64,000 nt of DNA, from contig NZ_JARWQD010000109.1 in assembly GCF_029869545.1 (NCBI RefSeq), forward strand, positions 1 through 64,000, given 5' to 3'. Below the pieces are notes generated by a model. The model was not told the DNA's origin and did no database searches. It saw only the letters and a list, made by a program, of their open reading frames with translations. Positions within the stretch are counted from its first letter, which is position 1. Each line of letters opens with the position of its first letter. Positions 53,272 to 61,604 of this stretch are shown piece after piece. Origin of the DNA: Nocardia wallacei (lineage in GTDB: Bacteria; Actinomycetota; Actinomycetes; Mycobacteriales; Mycobacteriaceae). The position numbers were made by a program, and so were the translations under genes.

Positions 53272-54584
53272 GCGTTCCACCACGGGCGCAGTGGTACATC
53301 CCAGGTCTGGTTCGGGCCCAGCTTCATACCCAGCACCTGGTGCAGCTGCACCACGTTGCGCTCGAAGCCGAGCACGCAGCCCGCCATGTACAGGCCCCAG
53401 ACCTTGGCGGTGCCCTCGCCCACCTCGGCGACGCAGGCGTCCCAGTTGGCGACCAGGTTCTTGCACCATTCGCGCAGGGTGAGGGCGTAGTGCGGGCGGA
53501 GGTTCTCCTCGTGCACGACCTCGAGGCCGACGTTCTGGATATCGGAGATGATGCGGCCGGAGCCGATCAGCTCGCCGTCCGGGAACACGTAGCGATCGAT
53601 GAAGTCACCGGCCTTGGTGGTGCGGGTGTTGTCGGGCCGGGTGATGCAGTGGTTGAGGAACAGGCCGCCGTCGCGCAGCTTGCTCTGGATGTAGCCGAAG
53701 TACGACGGGTAGTTGTGCACGCCGATATGCTCGGTGAGCCCGATGGACGACACCGCGTCGAATTCGGATTCGGGCACGTCCCGGTAGTCGGAGTGGCGCA
53801 CCTCCGCGAGGTCCTGCAGGCCCTCCTCGGCGATCTTCTTCTGCCCCCACTCGGCCTGCTCCTTGGACAGGGTCGCGCCGATCACCTTGACCCCGCGCTT
53901 GGCCGCGTAGCGCACCATGCCGCCCCAGCCGCAGCCGATATCGAGCAGCCGGTCGCCCGCCTTCAGGTTCAGCTTGTCGAACACCAGGCGGTACTTGTTC
54001 TCCTGCGCCTGCTCCAGCGTCCAGTTCTCGTCCCCGTACGCCGCGCAGGTGTAGGTCATGGACGGGCCGAGCACGTACTCGTAGAACTCGTTGGAGACGT
54101 CGTAGTGGTGGTGAATCGCCTCGGCGTCACGGTGTTTCGAGTGCCGGAAGCCCTCCAGCGCGATGCGCCGCCAGCGCGGCAGCGTCTCCTGCGGCGGCGG
54201 CGCGATCGGCTTGAGCGCGTCCCAGCCCAGCGAGCGGGCGATGGTGACCAGCGCCAGCGCCGACGGGCGCCGGAACTTCAGGTCGCTCATCGCGCGCAGG
54301 AAATCGTACGGGTCGCCCGGGTGGACGCCCTCGGCGAGCATATCGCCCGAAATGTAGGCGCGGGCCATGCCGAGATCGCCGGGTGCGGTGGCGATGTAGT
54401 TGATCCCGCGCGGAGTGCGGATGTCCAGGCGGTACTTCGAATCCTCGGGGCCGCAGCTCGATCCGTCGTAGGCCGTGAACCGGATCGGTACCTCGCCATC
54501 GACCAGGGTCTCGAAGATCTCGGCGATGGTGAGTCGGGTTCCCAGCTCCGCGAAGACGTCGGAACGGTCTCTGAACGTGGTCAC
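53268..54584 (-). CDS. Cyclopropane/methylene-fatty-acid synthase family methyltransferase (Rv3720-like; probable tuberculostearate methylase)
   Basis: 438 residues. The C-terminal SAM methyltransferase domain has LLDIGCGWGG at 213-222 and the CFA-synthase signatures HHYDVSNEFY and MTYTCAAY plus LTEHIGVHNYPSYF. The N-terminal ~140 residues are the lipid-binding extension of CFA synthases. It is coupled by ATGA to an FAD-linked oxidase. The same pair (Rv3720-Rv3719; TmsB-TmsA or BfaB-BfaA in other actinomycetes) methylates oleate on phospholipids and reduces the 10-methylene product to tuberculostearic acid, a typical Nocardia lipid. The specific product is inferred from the pairing. Confidence 0.88.
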   Translation of the reverse strand: MTTFRDRSDVFAELGTRLTIAEIFETLVDGEVPIRFTAYDGSSCGPEDSKYRLDIRTPRGINYIATAPGDLGMARAYISGDMLAEGVHPGDPYDFLRAMSDLKFRRPSALALVTIARSLGWDALKPIAPPPQETLPRWRRIALEGFRHSKHRDAEAIHHHYDVSNEFYEYVLGPSMTYTCAAYGDENWTLEQAQENKYRLVFDKLNLKAGDRLLDIGCGWGGMVRYAAKRGVKVIGATLSKEQAEWGQKKIAEEGLQDLAEVRHSDYRDVPESEFDAVSSIGLTEHIGVHNYPSYFGYIQSKLRDGGLFLNHCITRPDNTRTTKAGDFIDRYVFPDGELIGSGRIISDIQNVGLEVVHEENLRPHYALTLREWCKNLVANWDACVAEVGEGTAKVWGLYMAGCVLGFERNVVQLHQVLGMKLGPNQTWDVPLRPWWNA

Positions 54585-56020
54585 TTGCGTTGCACCGCCT
54601 TCGAATACAAATCCAGTAAACGATGATCTGGGTCGTAGTGTTTCTTCAGTTCGGGATAGACATCGCCGCCGTACAACTCGGCGAACTCATCTTTGTCGTA
54701 GTAGGCATCCGAGTACAGGGATTTGTGACCGTCCAGTTCGGACACCTTGTGCTCGATGGCCCGGTTGGCGGCGCCCTCTTGCTGTCCGGGCACCGTCGGG
54801 ACCGAGGACCAGAAGCCGATATTCACGTAGGTGCGCTCGGGCTCCAGCGGATACAGGGTCCACGGGCGCCCACTCGCGGTATGCCCGGTGTCACGCAACC
54901 GAAGCGGGCACAGCCACACCGGTTCGATCGGGATCTCGTCGAGGAACCACTGCATGAATTCGGCGGTGCGCTCGATCGGCACCTCGATGTCCTGCACCAC
55001 GCGCTCGCGCGGCGGATTGCCCTTGCGGGCCTCGAGCCGGTCGGCGATGTCGTACTTGTGGTCCAGGGCGATCAGCTTCCAGTAGAAGCTGGACCGCCGG
55101 TACTGCCGCGGCCAGAAGCGGCGGATCTTCGGATTCTGGGTGCCGAACGCCCGCGAGCACCAGAACCAGTCGGTGTCCCAGCGCCACAGGTAGTCGTGAA
55201 TGGTGAGGCGGTCGCGCTTGGGCTGTTTCCCGTCGTGCTGGATGGAGCGGTAGTAGATGTCCATTCCGGTGTAGTCGCTGACCGGGCCGGGCTCGTCGGT
55301 CTGGCGGCCGAGCACCAGGTAGCTCTCGTCGGCGGTGAACACGACGCCGTCGACGTAGTCGACCCGCTCGCCGTCGTAGGCGCGGTCGAGCACGATCTGC
55401 GCCATCGTCGCTTCCAGCTCGCGCAGATCGTGGAAGCGCACGTGCCGCAGCGCCACGTAGGGCTGCACGGTCTCCAGCTCGATCTTCAGCCGGGTCGAAT
55501 AGCCGAGCGTGCCATAGGAGTTCGGGAACCCCCGCAGCAGATCGGCGTGCTGCTCGGGGGTCGCGGTGATGATCTCGCCCGCGCCGGTCAGCACGTCGAG
55601 CTCCAGGACCGATTCGTGCGGCAGGCCGCTGCGGAACGAGGTCGACTCGATGCCCAGGCCGGTGACCGCGCCGCCGAGCGTGATCGTCTTCAGCTGCGGG
55701 ACCACCAGCGGGGCCAGTCCGTAGGGCAGCGTCGCGGCGACGAGGTCCTCGTAGGTGGTCATTCCGGCCACGTCGGCCGTCTTGGCCTGCGGGTCCACCG
55801 CGATCACCCGGGTCAGGCCCGAGACGTCCAGGCCGGGTGCGGGGTTCTTGGCCCGGGCGCGGAACAGGTTCGAGGTCTTCTTGGCGAGCCGGACGTTCGC
55901 GTCCCGGGGGATGGCGCGGTAACTCGCCAGCAGCCGGTCCACCCCCGCCCGATGCGCGGCAAATCCTGATTCGTGTGCGGCCGGTGCGCGGCCGGCCTTC
56001 CCCAACAGACTCACTGCCAC
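54581..56020 (-). CDS. FAD-binding oxidoreductase (Rv3719-like; probable tuberculostearate reductase)
   Basis: 479 residues from GTG 56020. An FAD_binding_4 (VAO-type) domain occupies about 45-215: VIAVDPQAKTADVAGMTTYEDLV, PQLKTITLGGAVTGLGIES, FPNSYGTLGYSTRLKIEL. The C-terminal part is rich in Trp/Tyr/Arg (WRWDTDWFWCSRAFG) as in DWARF1/DHCR24-like reductases that act on lipid double bonds. It is first in the two-gene unit and overlaps the methyltransferase start. The expected role is NADPH/FAD-dependent reduction of 10-methylene to 10-methyl acyl chains, inferred from the TmsA/BfaA precedent. Confidence 0.88.
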   Translation of the reverse strand: MAVSLLGKAGRAPAAHESGFAAHRAGVDRLLASYRAIPRDANVRLAKKTSNLFRARAKNPAPGLDVSGLTRVIAVDPQAKTADVAGMTTYEDLVAATLPYGLAPLVVPQLKTITLGGAVTGLGIESTSFRSGLPHESVLELDVLTGAGEIITATPEQHADLLRGFPNSYGTLGYSTRLKIELETVQPYVALRHVRFHDLRELEATMAQIVLDRAYDGERVDYVDGVVFTADESYLVLGRQTDEPGPVSDYTGMDIYYRSIQHDGKQPKRDRLTIHDYLWRWDTDWFWCSRAFGTQNPKIRRFWPRQYRRSSFYWKLIALDHKYDIADRLEARKGNPPRERVVQDIEVPIERTAEFMQWFLDEIPIEPVWLCPLRLRDTGHTASGRPWTLYPLEPERTYVNIGFWSSVPTVPGQQEGAANRAIEHKVSELDGHKSLYSDAYYDKDEFAELYGGDVYPELKKHYDPDHRLLDLYSKAVQRK

Positions 56021-56169
56021 CCCATGACGCTATCTCTCCCCGAAAAGGGAGGCCACTGTGAGGGTACCTATCCGTCCGAATTTTCACGCACCTGTTGCAT
56101 GGCGTTGGGAAATCGTCCGGATGTCCGATTCTATGCCGTCTGCGCAGCTCAAGACGGTAATTAGCGGGT

Positions 56170-56694
56170 CTAACAGTGTCGATTCGGGTGCCCGGGCCGC
56201 GCCGGGGACGGTCGGCATGTGGGACCGGATCCGATTGGGATGCGAATCACCGATCGGGCCGCAATCGCCGTCTCGTGATAGCCGAGCCGGGTGTACAGGG
56301 CGCGGGCCTCCACCAGATCCGTGCGGGTATCGATCGGCGCCCAGGGCGCGGGCGGCGTCCTCGGCGGGGCGACCAGCAGCGGCGCGCCGCCCAGGCCGCG
56401 GGCCGGTGGCAGCAGGAAGACCCGCTGCAGCTCCGCCGTGGTGGCGTCGACCAGGTGTATCCCCGCCGTCCCGACCGGTTGTCCCGCGCGCCGGGCGACC
56501 AGCAGCACCCCGTGGGTCGGGGTGAGATGCGCGCCGGACTCCGCGGCGATCGCCCGCTCGAGTTCGACCGGTGGCGTCGGCCTGGCCTCGTGCAGCCGGT
56601 ACCAGCGATCACTGACCTCGGTGCAGTAGGCCCGCCACAGGGCAACCGCAACCACCGAACCAACCGGTTCCGGAGCGAAGGCCCAGGAGGACAT
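56170..56694 (-). CDS. GNAT-family N-acetyltransferase
   Basis: 174 residues. The GNAT core is visible as GVLLVARRAGQPVGTAGIHLVD (strands 2-4), AELQRVFLLPPARGLGGAPLLVAP (acetyl-CoA pyrophosphate loop, RGLGGA in place of the usual RGxGxG/A) and DTRTDLVEARALYTRLGYHET (motif B). The last 20 residues are Pro/Ser-rich and probably disordered. Substrate cannot be told. It lies between the FAD oxidase and the CCCGGC repeat locus at 56.8 kb, which separates it from the next upstream minus-strand gene. Confidence 0.85.
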   Translation of the reverse strand: MSSWAFAPEPVGSVVAVALWRAYCTEVSDRWYRLHEARPTPPVELERAIAAESGAHLTPTHGVLLVARRAGQPVGTAGIHLVDATTAELQRVFLLPPARGLGGAPLLVAPPRTPPAPWAPIDTRTDLVEARALYTRLGYHETAIAARSVIRIPIGSGPTCRPSPARPGHPNRHC

Positions 56695-56765
56695 GGCGAT
56701 TCCGGATCTCCCACACGATTCCGCTCAGAACCGCTGCGACCGCCAGCGCTCCCTATCTTCTCTTG

Positions 56766-56831
56766 CCCGGCATGCTGCTTCTCTTTCCCGGCATGCCGGA
56801 TCTCTCTTTCCCGGCATGCTTTTCGCCGGGA
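56766..56831. repeat. Modular CCCGGC repeat, locus 3 (three units plus closing hairpin)
   Basis: CCCGGCATGC occurs at 56766, 56787 and 56810 with pyrimidine-rich spacers (TGCTTCTCTTT, CGGATCTCTCTTT). The last copy is followed by TTTTCGCCGGGA, pairing TCCCGGC (56809-56815) with GCCGGGA (56825-56831). It begins five bases beyond the stop of the minus-strand gene 56836-57519. Same design as loci 1 and 2, with ATG instead of GCG or GTA in the unit. Confidence 0.82.
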
Positions 56832-56835
56832 TCCC

Positions 56836-57519
56836 CTAGCGCTGGGGTGGATACGGGTTGTGGGGGCCCTGTTGTGGGTAGCCCGGGTGCTGGGGATAGC
56901 CCGGGGGTGGGCCCTGGGGATAACCCGGGGGCGGGCCGTAGCCGGGGGCGGCGTACTGCGGCATGGGAGCGTAGCCGCCGGGCTGTGCCGGGTGTTGTTG
57001 GGGCGCAGCATAGTTCGCCGGTACCGGAGGCTGCTGGGGGTAGTGCCCGGCGCCGTGCGGCTGGCCGGTGGGGGACGGGCCCGGCTGGGGATGGCCCGGA
57101 TACGGTTGCGCCGCACCATGACCGGCGGGTGCGGGCCACTGGGGATGGGCGGCCTGCGGGGCCTGTGGATCGTTCGGCGGCGGCTGCATTCCGCCACCCG
57201 CCGAACCCTTCGACTTGCGAAGTTCGCTGCGCAGCATGAACACCCCGCCCGCGCTGAACAGCGGGCCGAGCACGACCATCGCCCAGGCGGTCTTGGTGTT
57301 CTTCGACTGCTGTTCCTCGGCGGTGCGCGTGGTCGAGCCGTGCTTGCCGGTGGTGACGCACTTGTCGCCCGCGTCCATCGTCTTACCGCCGCAGTCGACC
57401 TTGCCGTGGCTGTTCAGCATCACGATGCCCGCGATCAGGGCGACGATTCCGAACACCACCAGCAACGCCCAGGTGACGATCTCCTTGACCCTGCGCATGC
57501 GATGTACGACGTTGGACAC
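56836..57519 (-). CDS. Two-helix membrane protein with Pro/Gly/Tyr-rich tail
   Basis: 227 residues from GTG 57519 (GAGGGGGG just upstream; an ATG at 57498 is an alternative). Two membrane helices at about 15-38 and 75-97 bracket a short extracytoplasmic loop with two cysteines (KVDCGGKTMDAGDKCVTTG), which could form a disulfide. The C-terminal ~120 residues are PPGYPQ/PGHPQP-type repeats in the cytoplasm. The tail composition resembles the metallopeptidase tails elsewhere in the window. Function unknown. Divergent from the SRPBCC gene. Confidence 0.72.
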   Translation of the reverse strand: MSNVVHRMRRVKEIVTWALLVVFGIVALIAGIVMLNSHGKVDCGGKTMDAGDKCVTTGKHGSTTRTAEEQQSKNTKTAWAMVVLGPLFSAGGVFMLRSELRKSKGSAGGGMQPPPNDPQAPQAAHPQWPAPAGHGAAQPYPGHPQPGPSPTGQPHGAGHYPQQPPVPANYAAPQQHPAQPGGYAPMPQYAAPGYGPPPGYPQGPPPGYPQHPGYPQQGPHNPYPPQR

Positions 57520-57633
57520 GAACCCCCCTCGGTGATTCCGGCAATGCTGACGGTCCGGCTCCCCCGGACCGCGGCGTAGCATAGCCCGGCGGCAGTCATC
57601 GTGCACACCGCCGACTCAAACAAGGAGTTCACA

Positions 57634-58068
57634 GTGGGACAGGTCAGCGCCTCCAGTTCGATCGTCGTTCCGGCCGATCCGCAGCGCACGCTCGAGGCGA
57701 TCGCCGACTACGAGACGGTGCGCCCCCGCATCCTCTCCGGGCACTATCACGACTACAAGGTGCTCGAGGGCGGCAAGGGCGCGGGCACCGTCGCCGAGTG
57801 GACGCTGCAGGCCACCGAGAAGCGGTCGCGCAACGTGCACGCGGTGGTGTCGGTATCGGATTCCATGGTGACCGAGCGGGATTCGAACTCGACGCTGGTG
57901 ACGTCGTGGACGGTGACCCCGTCGGGCACCGGTTCGCTGGTCACGATCCGCACCACCTGGAAGGGTGCCGGCGGCGTCGCCGGATTCTTCGAGGGCATCT
58001 TCGCGCCCTTGGGCCTGAAGAAGATTCAGGCCGAGGTGCTGGAGAACCTGAAGAAGGAACTCTCCTAA
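57634..58068 (+). CDS. SRPBCC-family protein (Rv3718c-like)
   Basis: 144 residues from GTG 57634 with AAGGAG eight bases upstream. A START/Bet v1-like helix-grip fold is indicated by the N-terminal ASSSIVVPADPQRTLEAIADYETVRPRIL, alternating strands and the long C-terminal helix APLGLKKIQAEVLENLKKEL. Such proteins bind hydrophobic ligands in a central cavity. The length and its position near the cfa-like pair and ybaB-recR match M. tuberculosis Rv3718c. The ligand is unknown; lipid binding related to the neighbouring fatty-acid modification is speculation. Confidence 0.85.
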   Translation: MGQVSASSSIVVPADPQRTLEAIADYETVRPRILSGHYHDYKVLEGGKGAGTVAEWTLQATEKRSRNVHAVVSVSDSMVTERDSNSTLVTSWTVTPSGTGSLVTIRTTWKGAGGVAGFFEGIFAPLGLKKIQAEVLENLKKELS

Positions 58069-58412
58069 CCCTTCGCGATATCGAACAGGTTGCCCTCCGG
58101 ATCGGCGAGGGTGGACCAGGTGATCCCGTACTCGTCGAAATCGGCGATGTGCTTGGCACCCAACGAGATCGCCCGCTCGATCTGGTCGCGCCAGTCGGTC
58201 GCGGCCAGGTCGAGGTGGACGATGTTCTTGCCCGGATTCTTGTCCGGGACGCGCAGGAACATCAGCGTGGGCGACATGGTCTCGCGGCCGATCGTCGCGA
58301 AGTTCTCGTTCGCGTCCGGATCTACCGGCTGCTCCAGCAGTTTCGCGTAGAACTGTGCCAGCGCGGCCGCGTCGGTGCAGTCGACGGTGATGTTCACGAG
58401 CCTGGGCGGCAT
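58065..58412 (-). CDS. VOC (glyoxalase/bleomycin-resistance-like) protein
   Basis: 115 residues forming one vicinal-oxygen-chelate domain of the Glyoxalase_6 type: LVNITVDCTDAAALAQFYAKLL, LMFLRVPDKNPGKNIVHLDLAA and GITWSTLADPEGNLFDIAKG. ATG 58412 gives the standard N-terminus. The metal-ligand positions (H in NIVHLDL, final E in DPEGN) are present. Function in the family ranges from detoxification to isomerisation. It follows the MerR gene by 13 bases on the same strand, so it is probably under MerR control. Its stop overlaps the SRPBCC stop in convergent orientation. Confidence 0.88.
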   Translation of the reverse strand: MPPRLVNITVDCTDAAALAQFYAKLLEQPVDPDANENFATIGRETMSPTLMFLRVPDKNPGKNIVHLDLAATDWRDQIERAISLGAKHIADFDEYGITWSTLADPEGNLFDIAKG

Positions 58413-58425
58413 CGGATTCCTTTCT

Positions 58426-59247
58426 TCAGAGCCGGCCGATCGGCCAGCAGACTTCGGTGCGAAGGGTTTCGGGGTCCTCGACGTCGTGCGGGCAGACGAC
58501 GTACATCTCCCGGATGGGCTCGTGCAGGGCGGTGTCGTGCTCGGCGACATGGCTGCCCAGCGCGCCGTAGGTGCGGTCGAAATCGGTGAACGGCCCGGCG
58601 TGCACGGCGACGGCGAAGCGCCGGGCCGGAAGTTCGATCACCGCAGCGTCTTTCGCCCCGGCGAGCCGCCCGCGGTCGGCGGCGGCGATGGGGACGAAGG
58701 CGACCACCTGGCCGATCTCGTCCTCGAAGAATTCCGGGGAGTAGGTGGCGCCGCTGATCCCCGCCGGTGCCACCCCGGCCGCATCCAGCAGTCCGAACAA
58801 CCGGTCGAAGGTGGCACCGCACCAGTCGCCGATGCCCGCGGTGGCCACCACATCGGTCATCGACAGCGCGGGAAATGCCGGGACGGAACGGTATTCGACC
58901 GCGATCGGCGCGCGCGGCAGCAGCAGCGCCCGCAGCGAGGCGACCACGTCGCGGGTGCGGGCCAGCTCGGCCTCCATGCGCTCCAGGTGCGCGCGCAGCG
59001 CCTCGTCGCGCGCGCCCTGATCCGGCGCGGCCAGTACCGTGCGGATCTCCGGCAGCGGCATATTGAGGTCGCGCAGGCGCCGGATGAGGTGCGCCTCGGC
59101 GACCTGCCCGGTCGAGTAGCGCCGATACCCGGAGGCGGGGTCGACCGTGGCGGGTTCCAGCAGCTCGATCTCGTGGTAATACCGCAGCGTCTTCACGCTC
59201 AGGTAGGTGAGCCGGGCAAATTCTCCGATGGAGACTGTCGCGGTCAT
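58426..59247 (-). CDS. MerR-family regulator with GyrI-like effector domain
   Basis: 273 residues. N-terminal MerR winged helix and coil (VSIGEFARLTYLSVKTLRYYHEIELLEPATVDPASGYRRYS, in family order), a coiled-coil dimerisation helix at about 75-110, and a C-terminal GyrI-like small-molecule-binding domain (VATAGIGDWCGATFDRLF, LPARRFAVAVHAGPFTDFDRTYGALGSHVAEH, EMYVVCPHDVEDP). This is the BmrR/TipA-type layout sensing drugs or hydrophobic ligands. It is co-oriented with the VOC gene and preceded by a textbook MerR promoter with a 19-bp spacer. Confidence 0.92.
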   Translation of the reverse strand: MTATVSIGEFARLTYLSVKTLRYYHEIELLEPATVDPASGYRRYSTGQVAEAHLIRRLRDLNMPLPEIRTVLAAPDQGARDEALRAHLERMEAELARTRDVVASLRALLLPRAPIAVEYRSVPAFPALSMTDVVATAGIGDWCGATFDRLFGLLDAAGVAPAGISGATYSPEFFEDEIGQVVAFVPIAAADRGRLAGAKDAAVIELPARRFAVAVHAGPFTDFDRTYGALGSHVAEHDTALHEPIREMYVVCPHDVEDPETLRTEVCWPIGRL

Positions 59248-59254
59248 ACCCGAC

Positions 59255-59285
59255 AGCAAACACCCTCCAGTGGGTGGAGAGTCAA
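59255..59285 (-). promoter_or_regulatory. MerR-type promoter with 19-bp spacer and dyad
   Basis: On the minus strand TTGACT (59285-59280) and TTTGCT (59260-59255) are separated by 19 bp. Within the spacer lies the dyad ACTCTCCA cccac TGGAGGGT (one mismatch). Over-long spacers with a centred dyad are diagnostic of MerR-activated promoters, so the regulator and the VOC gene behind it are probably induced by the MerR ligand. Confidence 0.75.
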
Positions 59286-59291
59286 TATCGG

Positions 59292-59876
59292 TCAGTAGGT
59301 GAGCACGAAGGTGAGCAGCGGGGTCGTCTGCAGCGCCCCGCGCCACCACGAGTAGCCGAACCACACGTTCGGCGTGACCTCGCGGATCTCGTCCCAGATC
59401 TGCGGGGTGATCGAGGGCTGATAGTCCAGCGCCCACATCGGTCGCCCATCGATCAGCGACGGCGCGGTGTAGACGTTGGCGGGGAATCCCTCGATTCCGG
59501 CGCCGGTGATGCGGTTCATCAACCGGCCGCCGTCGGGGCCGGTGTAGAAGTTCTTGCCGATCCAGAACGGCGGCGCCATCGCCTCCACGACCGGCGGGCG
59601 CGCCACCCAGCCGTTGGTGATGCCGCTGGGAACTGCGCCCTGGGCCGAGTCCACGAAGATCCGGTCCTGCTGCTCCGGGGAACAGATGTCACGCAGCGCC
59701 GTCACGGTCGCCCGCGGATCGTTGTCGTACAGCACACAGCCGCCGCCGTAGTCGGCATCCGCGTGTGCGGCGGGTGCCAGGACCGCGGCCGGGACCACGG
59801 CGAGCATCGCCGCCAGGCACGCGGGCACGACCGAACGCGCGACGGATCTACCCAAATTCACACGGTCTACACGCAT
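59292..59876 (-). CDS. Secreted hypothetical protein
   Basis: 194 residues from ATG 59876, chosen for GGAGG seven bases upstream. A signal peptide (SVVPACLAAMLAVVPAAVLAPAAHA, cleavage likely after AHA) precedes a ~155-residue mature domain starting DADYGGGCVLYDNDPRATV. There are two cysteines (GGCVLYD, RDICSPEQ), probably paired. The mature part is rich in Pro, Trp and Tyr (IWDEIREVTPNVWFGYSWWRG). Not a recognised enzyme family; it resembles conserved exported proteins of Nocardia and Mycobacterium of unknown role. Divergent from ybaB. Confidence 0.75.
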   Translation of the reverse strand: MRVDRVNLGRSVARSVVPACLAAMLAVVPAAVLAPAAHADADYGGGCVLYDNDPRATVTALRDICSPEQQDRIFVDSAQGAVPSGITNGWVARPPVVEAMAPPFWIGKNFYTGPDGGRLMNRITGAGIEGFPANVYTAPSLIDGRPMWALDYQPSITPQIWDEIREVTPNVWFGYSWWRGALQTTPLLTFVLTY

Positions 59877-59999
59877 TGCTGCCTCCACCAGTGACCCGAC
59901 CCGTCTTCGATCGTAGATCGCTATCGCCGGGTGGATAGGGGAGTAGACCCAACCGTGACTACGCTGGAGCGCAACCACTTCCCGCAGAGAGGACAGCCC

Positions 60000-60329
60000 G
60001 TGGAGCCCGGTGGACAGGTCGACATGCAGGCACTGCTTGCGCAGGCCCAGCAGATGCAGGAGGCCGTGATGGCCGCACAGGCCGAGATCGCGGAGGCCGA
60101 GGTCGAAGGCGAGGCCGGGGGCGGCCTGGTGCAGGTGACCATCAAGGCGACCGGTGAGGTGCAGTCGCTGCGGATCGACCCCAAGGTCGTCGATCCCGAG
60201 GACGTCGAGACCCTGCAGGATCTGGTCGTGGGCGCGGTCAACAACGCGATGTCCAACGCCCAGCAGCTGGCCGCCGAGAAGCTGGGTCCGCTGGCCGGTG
60301 GCGGCGGCATGCCCGGCCTGCCGTTCTAG
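60000..60329 (+). CDS. ybaB: YbaB/EbfC nucleoid-associated protein
   Basis: 109 residues from GTG 60000 with AGAGGA upstream (a GTG at 59955 would add 15 residues). [19 protein letters not shown] and [43 protein letters not shown] (in pieces) are the family hallmarks. The small dimeric protein binds DNA with little specificity and is genetically linked to dnaX and recR in many bacteria. Here recR follows 13 bases later while dnaX lies 15 kb away. Equivalent to M. tuberculosis Rv3716c. Confidence 0.94.
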   Translation: MEPGGQVDMQALLAQAQQMQEAVMAAQAEIAEAEVEGEAGGGLVQVTIKATGEVQSLRIDPKVVDPEDVETLQDLVVGAVNNAMSNAQQLAAEKLGPLAGGGGMPGLPF

Positions 60330-60342
60330 CGGGCAGTAGACA

Positions 60343-60951
60343 TTGTACGAGGGGCCGGTTCAGGATCTGATCGACGAGCTGGGCAAGCTGCCCGGCGTCG
60401 GTCCGAAGAGCGCGCAGCGCATCGCCTTTCACCTGCTGTCGGTGGAGCCGCCGGAGATCGACCGGCTGCAGGCCGTGCTGCAGAAGGTGCGCGACGGCGT
60501 GCGGTTCTGCGCGGTGTGCGGCACGGTCTCCGACGGCGAGCTGTGCCGCATCTGTGCCGATCCGCGGCGCGACCGCACCCTGATCTGCGTGGTCGAGGAG
60601 CCCAAGGATGTGCAGGCGGTCGAGCGCACCCGCGAGTTCCGCGGCCGCTACCACGTCCTCGGCGGCGCCCTGGACCCGCTGTCGGGCGTCGGCCCCGATC
60701 AGCTGCGCATCCGAGACCTGCTGGCGCGCATCGGAAATCAGGAGGACGGCGTCGATGTCACCGAGGTGATCATCGCGACCGACCCGAATACCGAGGGCGA
60801 GGCGACGGCCACCTACCTGGTCCGCATGCTCCGCGATTTCCCCGGCCTCACCGTCACCCGCCTCGCCTCGGGCCTCCCGATGGGCGGCGATCTGGAATTC
60901 GCCGACGAATTGACCCTGGGCCGGGCCCTGTCGGGGCGCCGCGCCCTGTGA
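60343..60951 (+). CDS. recR: Recombination mediator RecR
   Basis: 202 residues from TTG 60343, the only start fitting the conserved [30 protein letters not shown]. Features are the N-terminal HhH, a zinc finger with cysteines 56, 59, 68 and 71, a TOPRIM domain ([33 protein letters not shown]) and the C-terminal [26 protein letters not shown]. RecR works with RecO (and RecF) to load RecA on gapped DNA. Co-transcribed with ybaB. The TTG start may lower its translation relative to ybaB. Confidence 0.96.
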   Translation: MYEGPVQDLIDELGKLPGVGPKSAQRIAFHLLSVEPPEIDRLQAVLQKVRDGVRFCAVCGTVSDGELCRICADPRRDRTLICVVEEPKDVQAVERTREFRGRYHVLGGALDPLSGVGPDQLRIRDLLARIGNQEDGVDVTEVIIATDPNTEGEATATYLVRMLRDFPGLTVTRLASGLPMGGDLEFADELTLGRALSGRRAL

Positions 60952-60982
60952 TTGCGGATGGTCTCCGGTTACTGTCGCTGGG

Positions 60983-61603
60983 GTGAGTCCGGAGTTCTTG
61001 CTGACAACCCTGGTTATCGTCGTGACGCCGGGGACCGGTGCGCTGTACACGCTGGCGGCGGGGTTGAGCCGGGGGACTCGGGCGAGCATGATCGCCGCGT
61101 TCGGGTGCACGCTCGGCATCGTGCCGCATATGGTCGCCGCGATCACCGGCCTGGCGGCGCTGTTGAACACCAGCGCGATCGCGTTCCAGACGTTGAAGTA
61201 TCTGGGCGTCGCCTACCTGCTGTACATGGCCTGGAGCACGTTCCGGGACAAGGGCACGCTCGCGATCGATGAGCGGGGGCAGTCCGGCCCGCCGCCCTCG
61301 GCGCTGCGGGTGATCGTCTCGGCGGTGCTGCTGAATCTGCTCAATCCCAAGCTGACCATCTTCTTCTTCGCATTCCTGCCGCAGTTCGTCAGCCCGCAGG
61401 AGGCGCACGCGCTGCCCCGCATGCTCGAACTCAGCGGCGTCTTCATGCTCGCCACGTTCGTGGTGTTCGCCGCCTACGGCGCCTTCGCCGCCGCGGTGCG
61501 CACCCACGTCATCGACCGCCCCGCCATCACCACCTGGCTGCGGCGCGTGTTCGGCGCGTCGTTCCTGGCCCTCGCGGGCCGCCTGGCCCTGCAGAACCAG
61601 TAG
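60983..61603 (+). CDS. LysE/RhtB-family exporter
   Basis: 206 residues from GTG, with five to six membrane helices. Family hallmarks are the N-terminal VIVVTPGTGALYTLAAGLSRGTRASMIAAFGCTLG (start of the LysE pattern) and LNLLNPKLTIFFFAFLPQFV in the middle. These proteins export amino acids such as lysine, homoserine, threonine or, in some cases, cysteine-pathway intermediates. It lies 31 bases after recR and may be read through from it. Its stop is one base from the convergent stop of the next gene. Substrate unknown. Confidence 0.92.
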   Translation: MSPEFLLTTLVIVVTPGTGALYTLAAGLSRGTRASMIAAFGCTLGIVPHMVAAITGLAALLNTSAIAFQTLKYLGVAYLLYMAWSTFRDKGTLAIDERGQSGPPPSALRVIVSAVLLNLLNPKLTIFFFAFLPQFVSPQEAHALPRMLELSGVFMLATFVVFAAYGAFAAAVRTHVIDRPAITTWLRRVFGASFLALAGRLALQNQ

Positions 61604-61604
61604 T

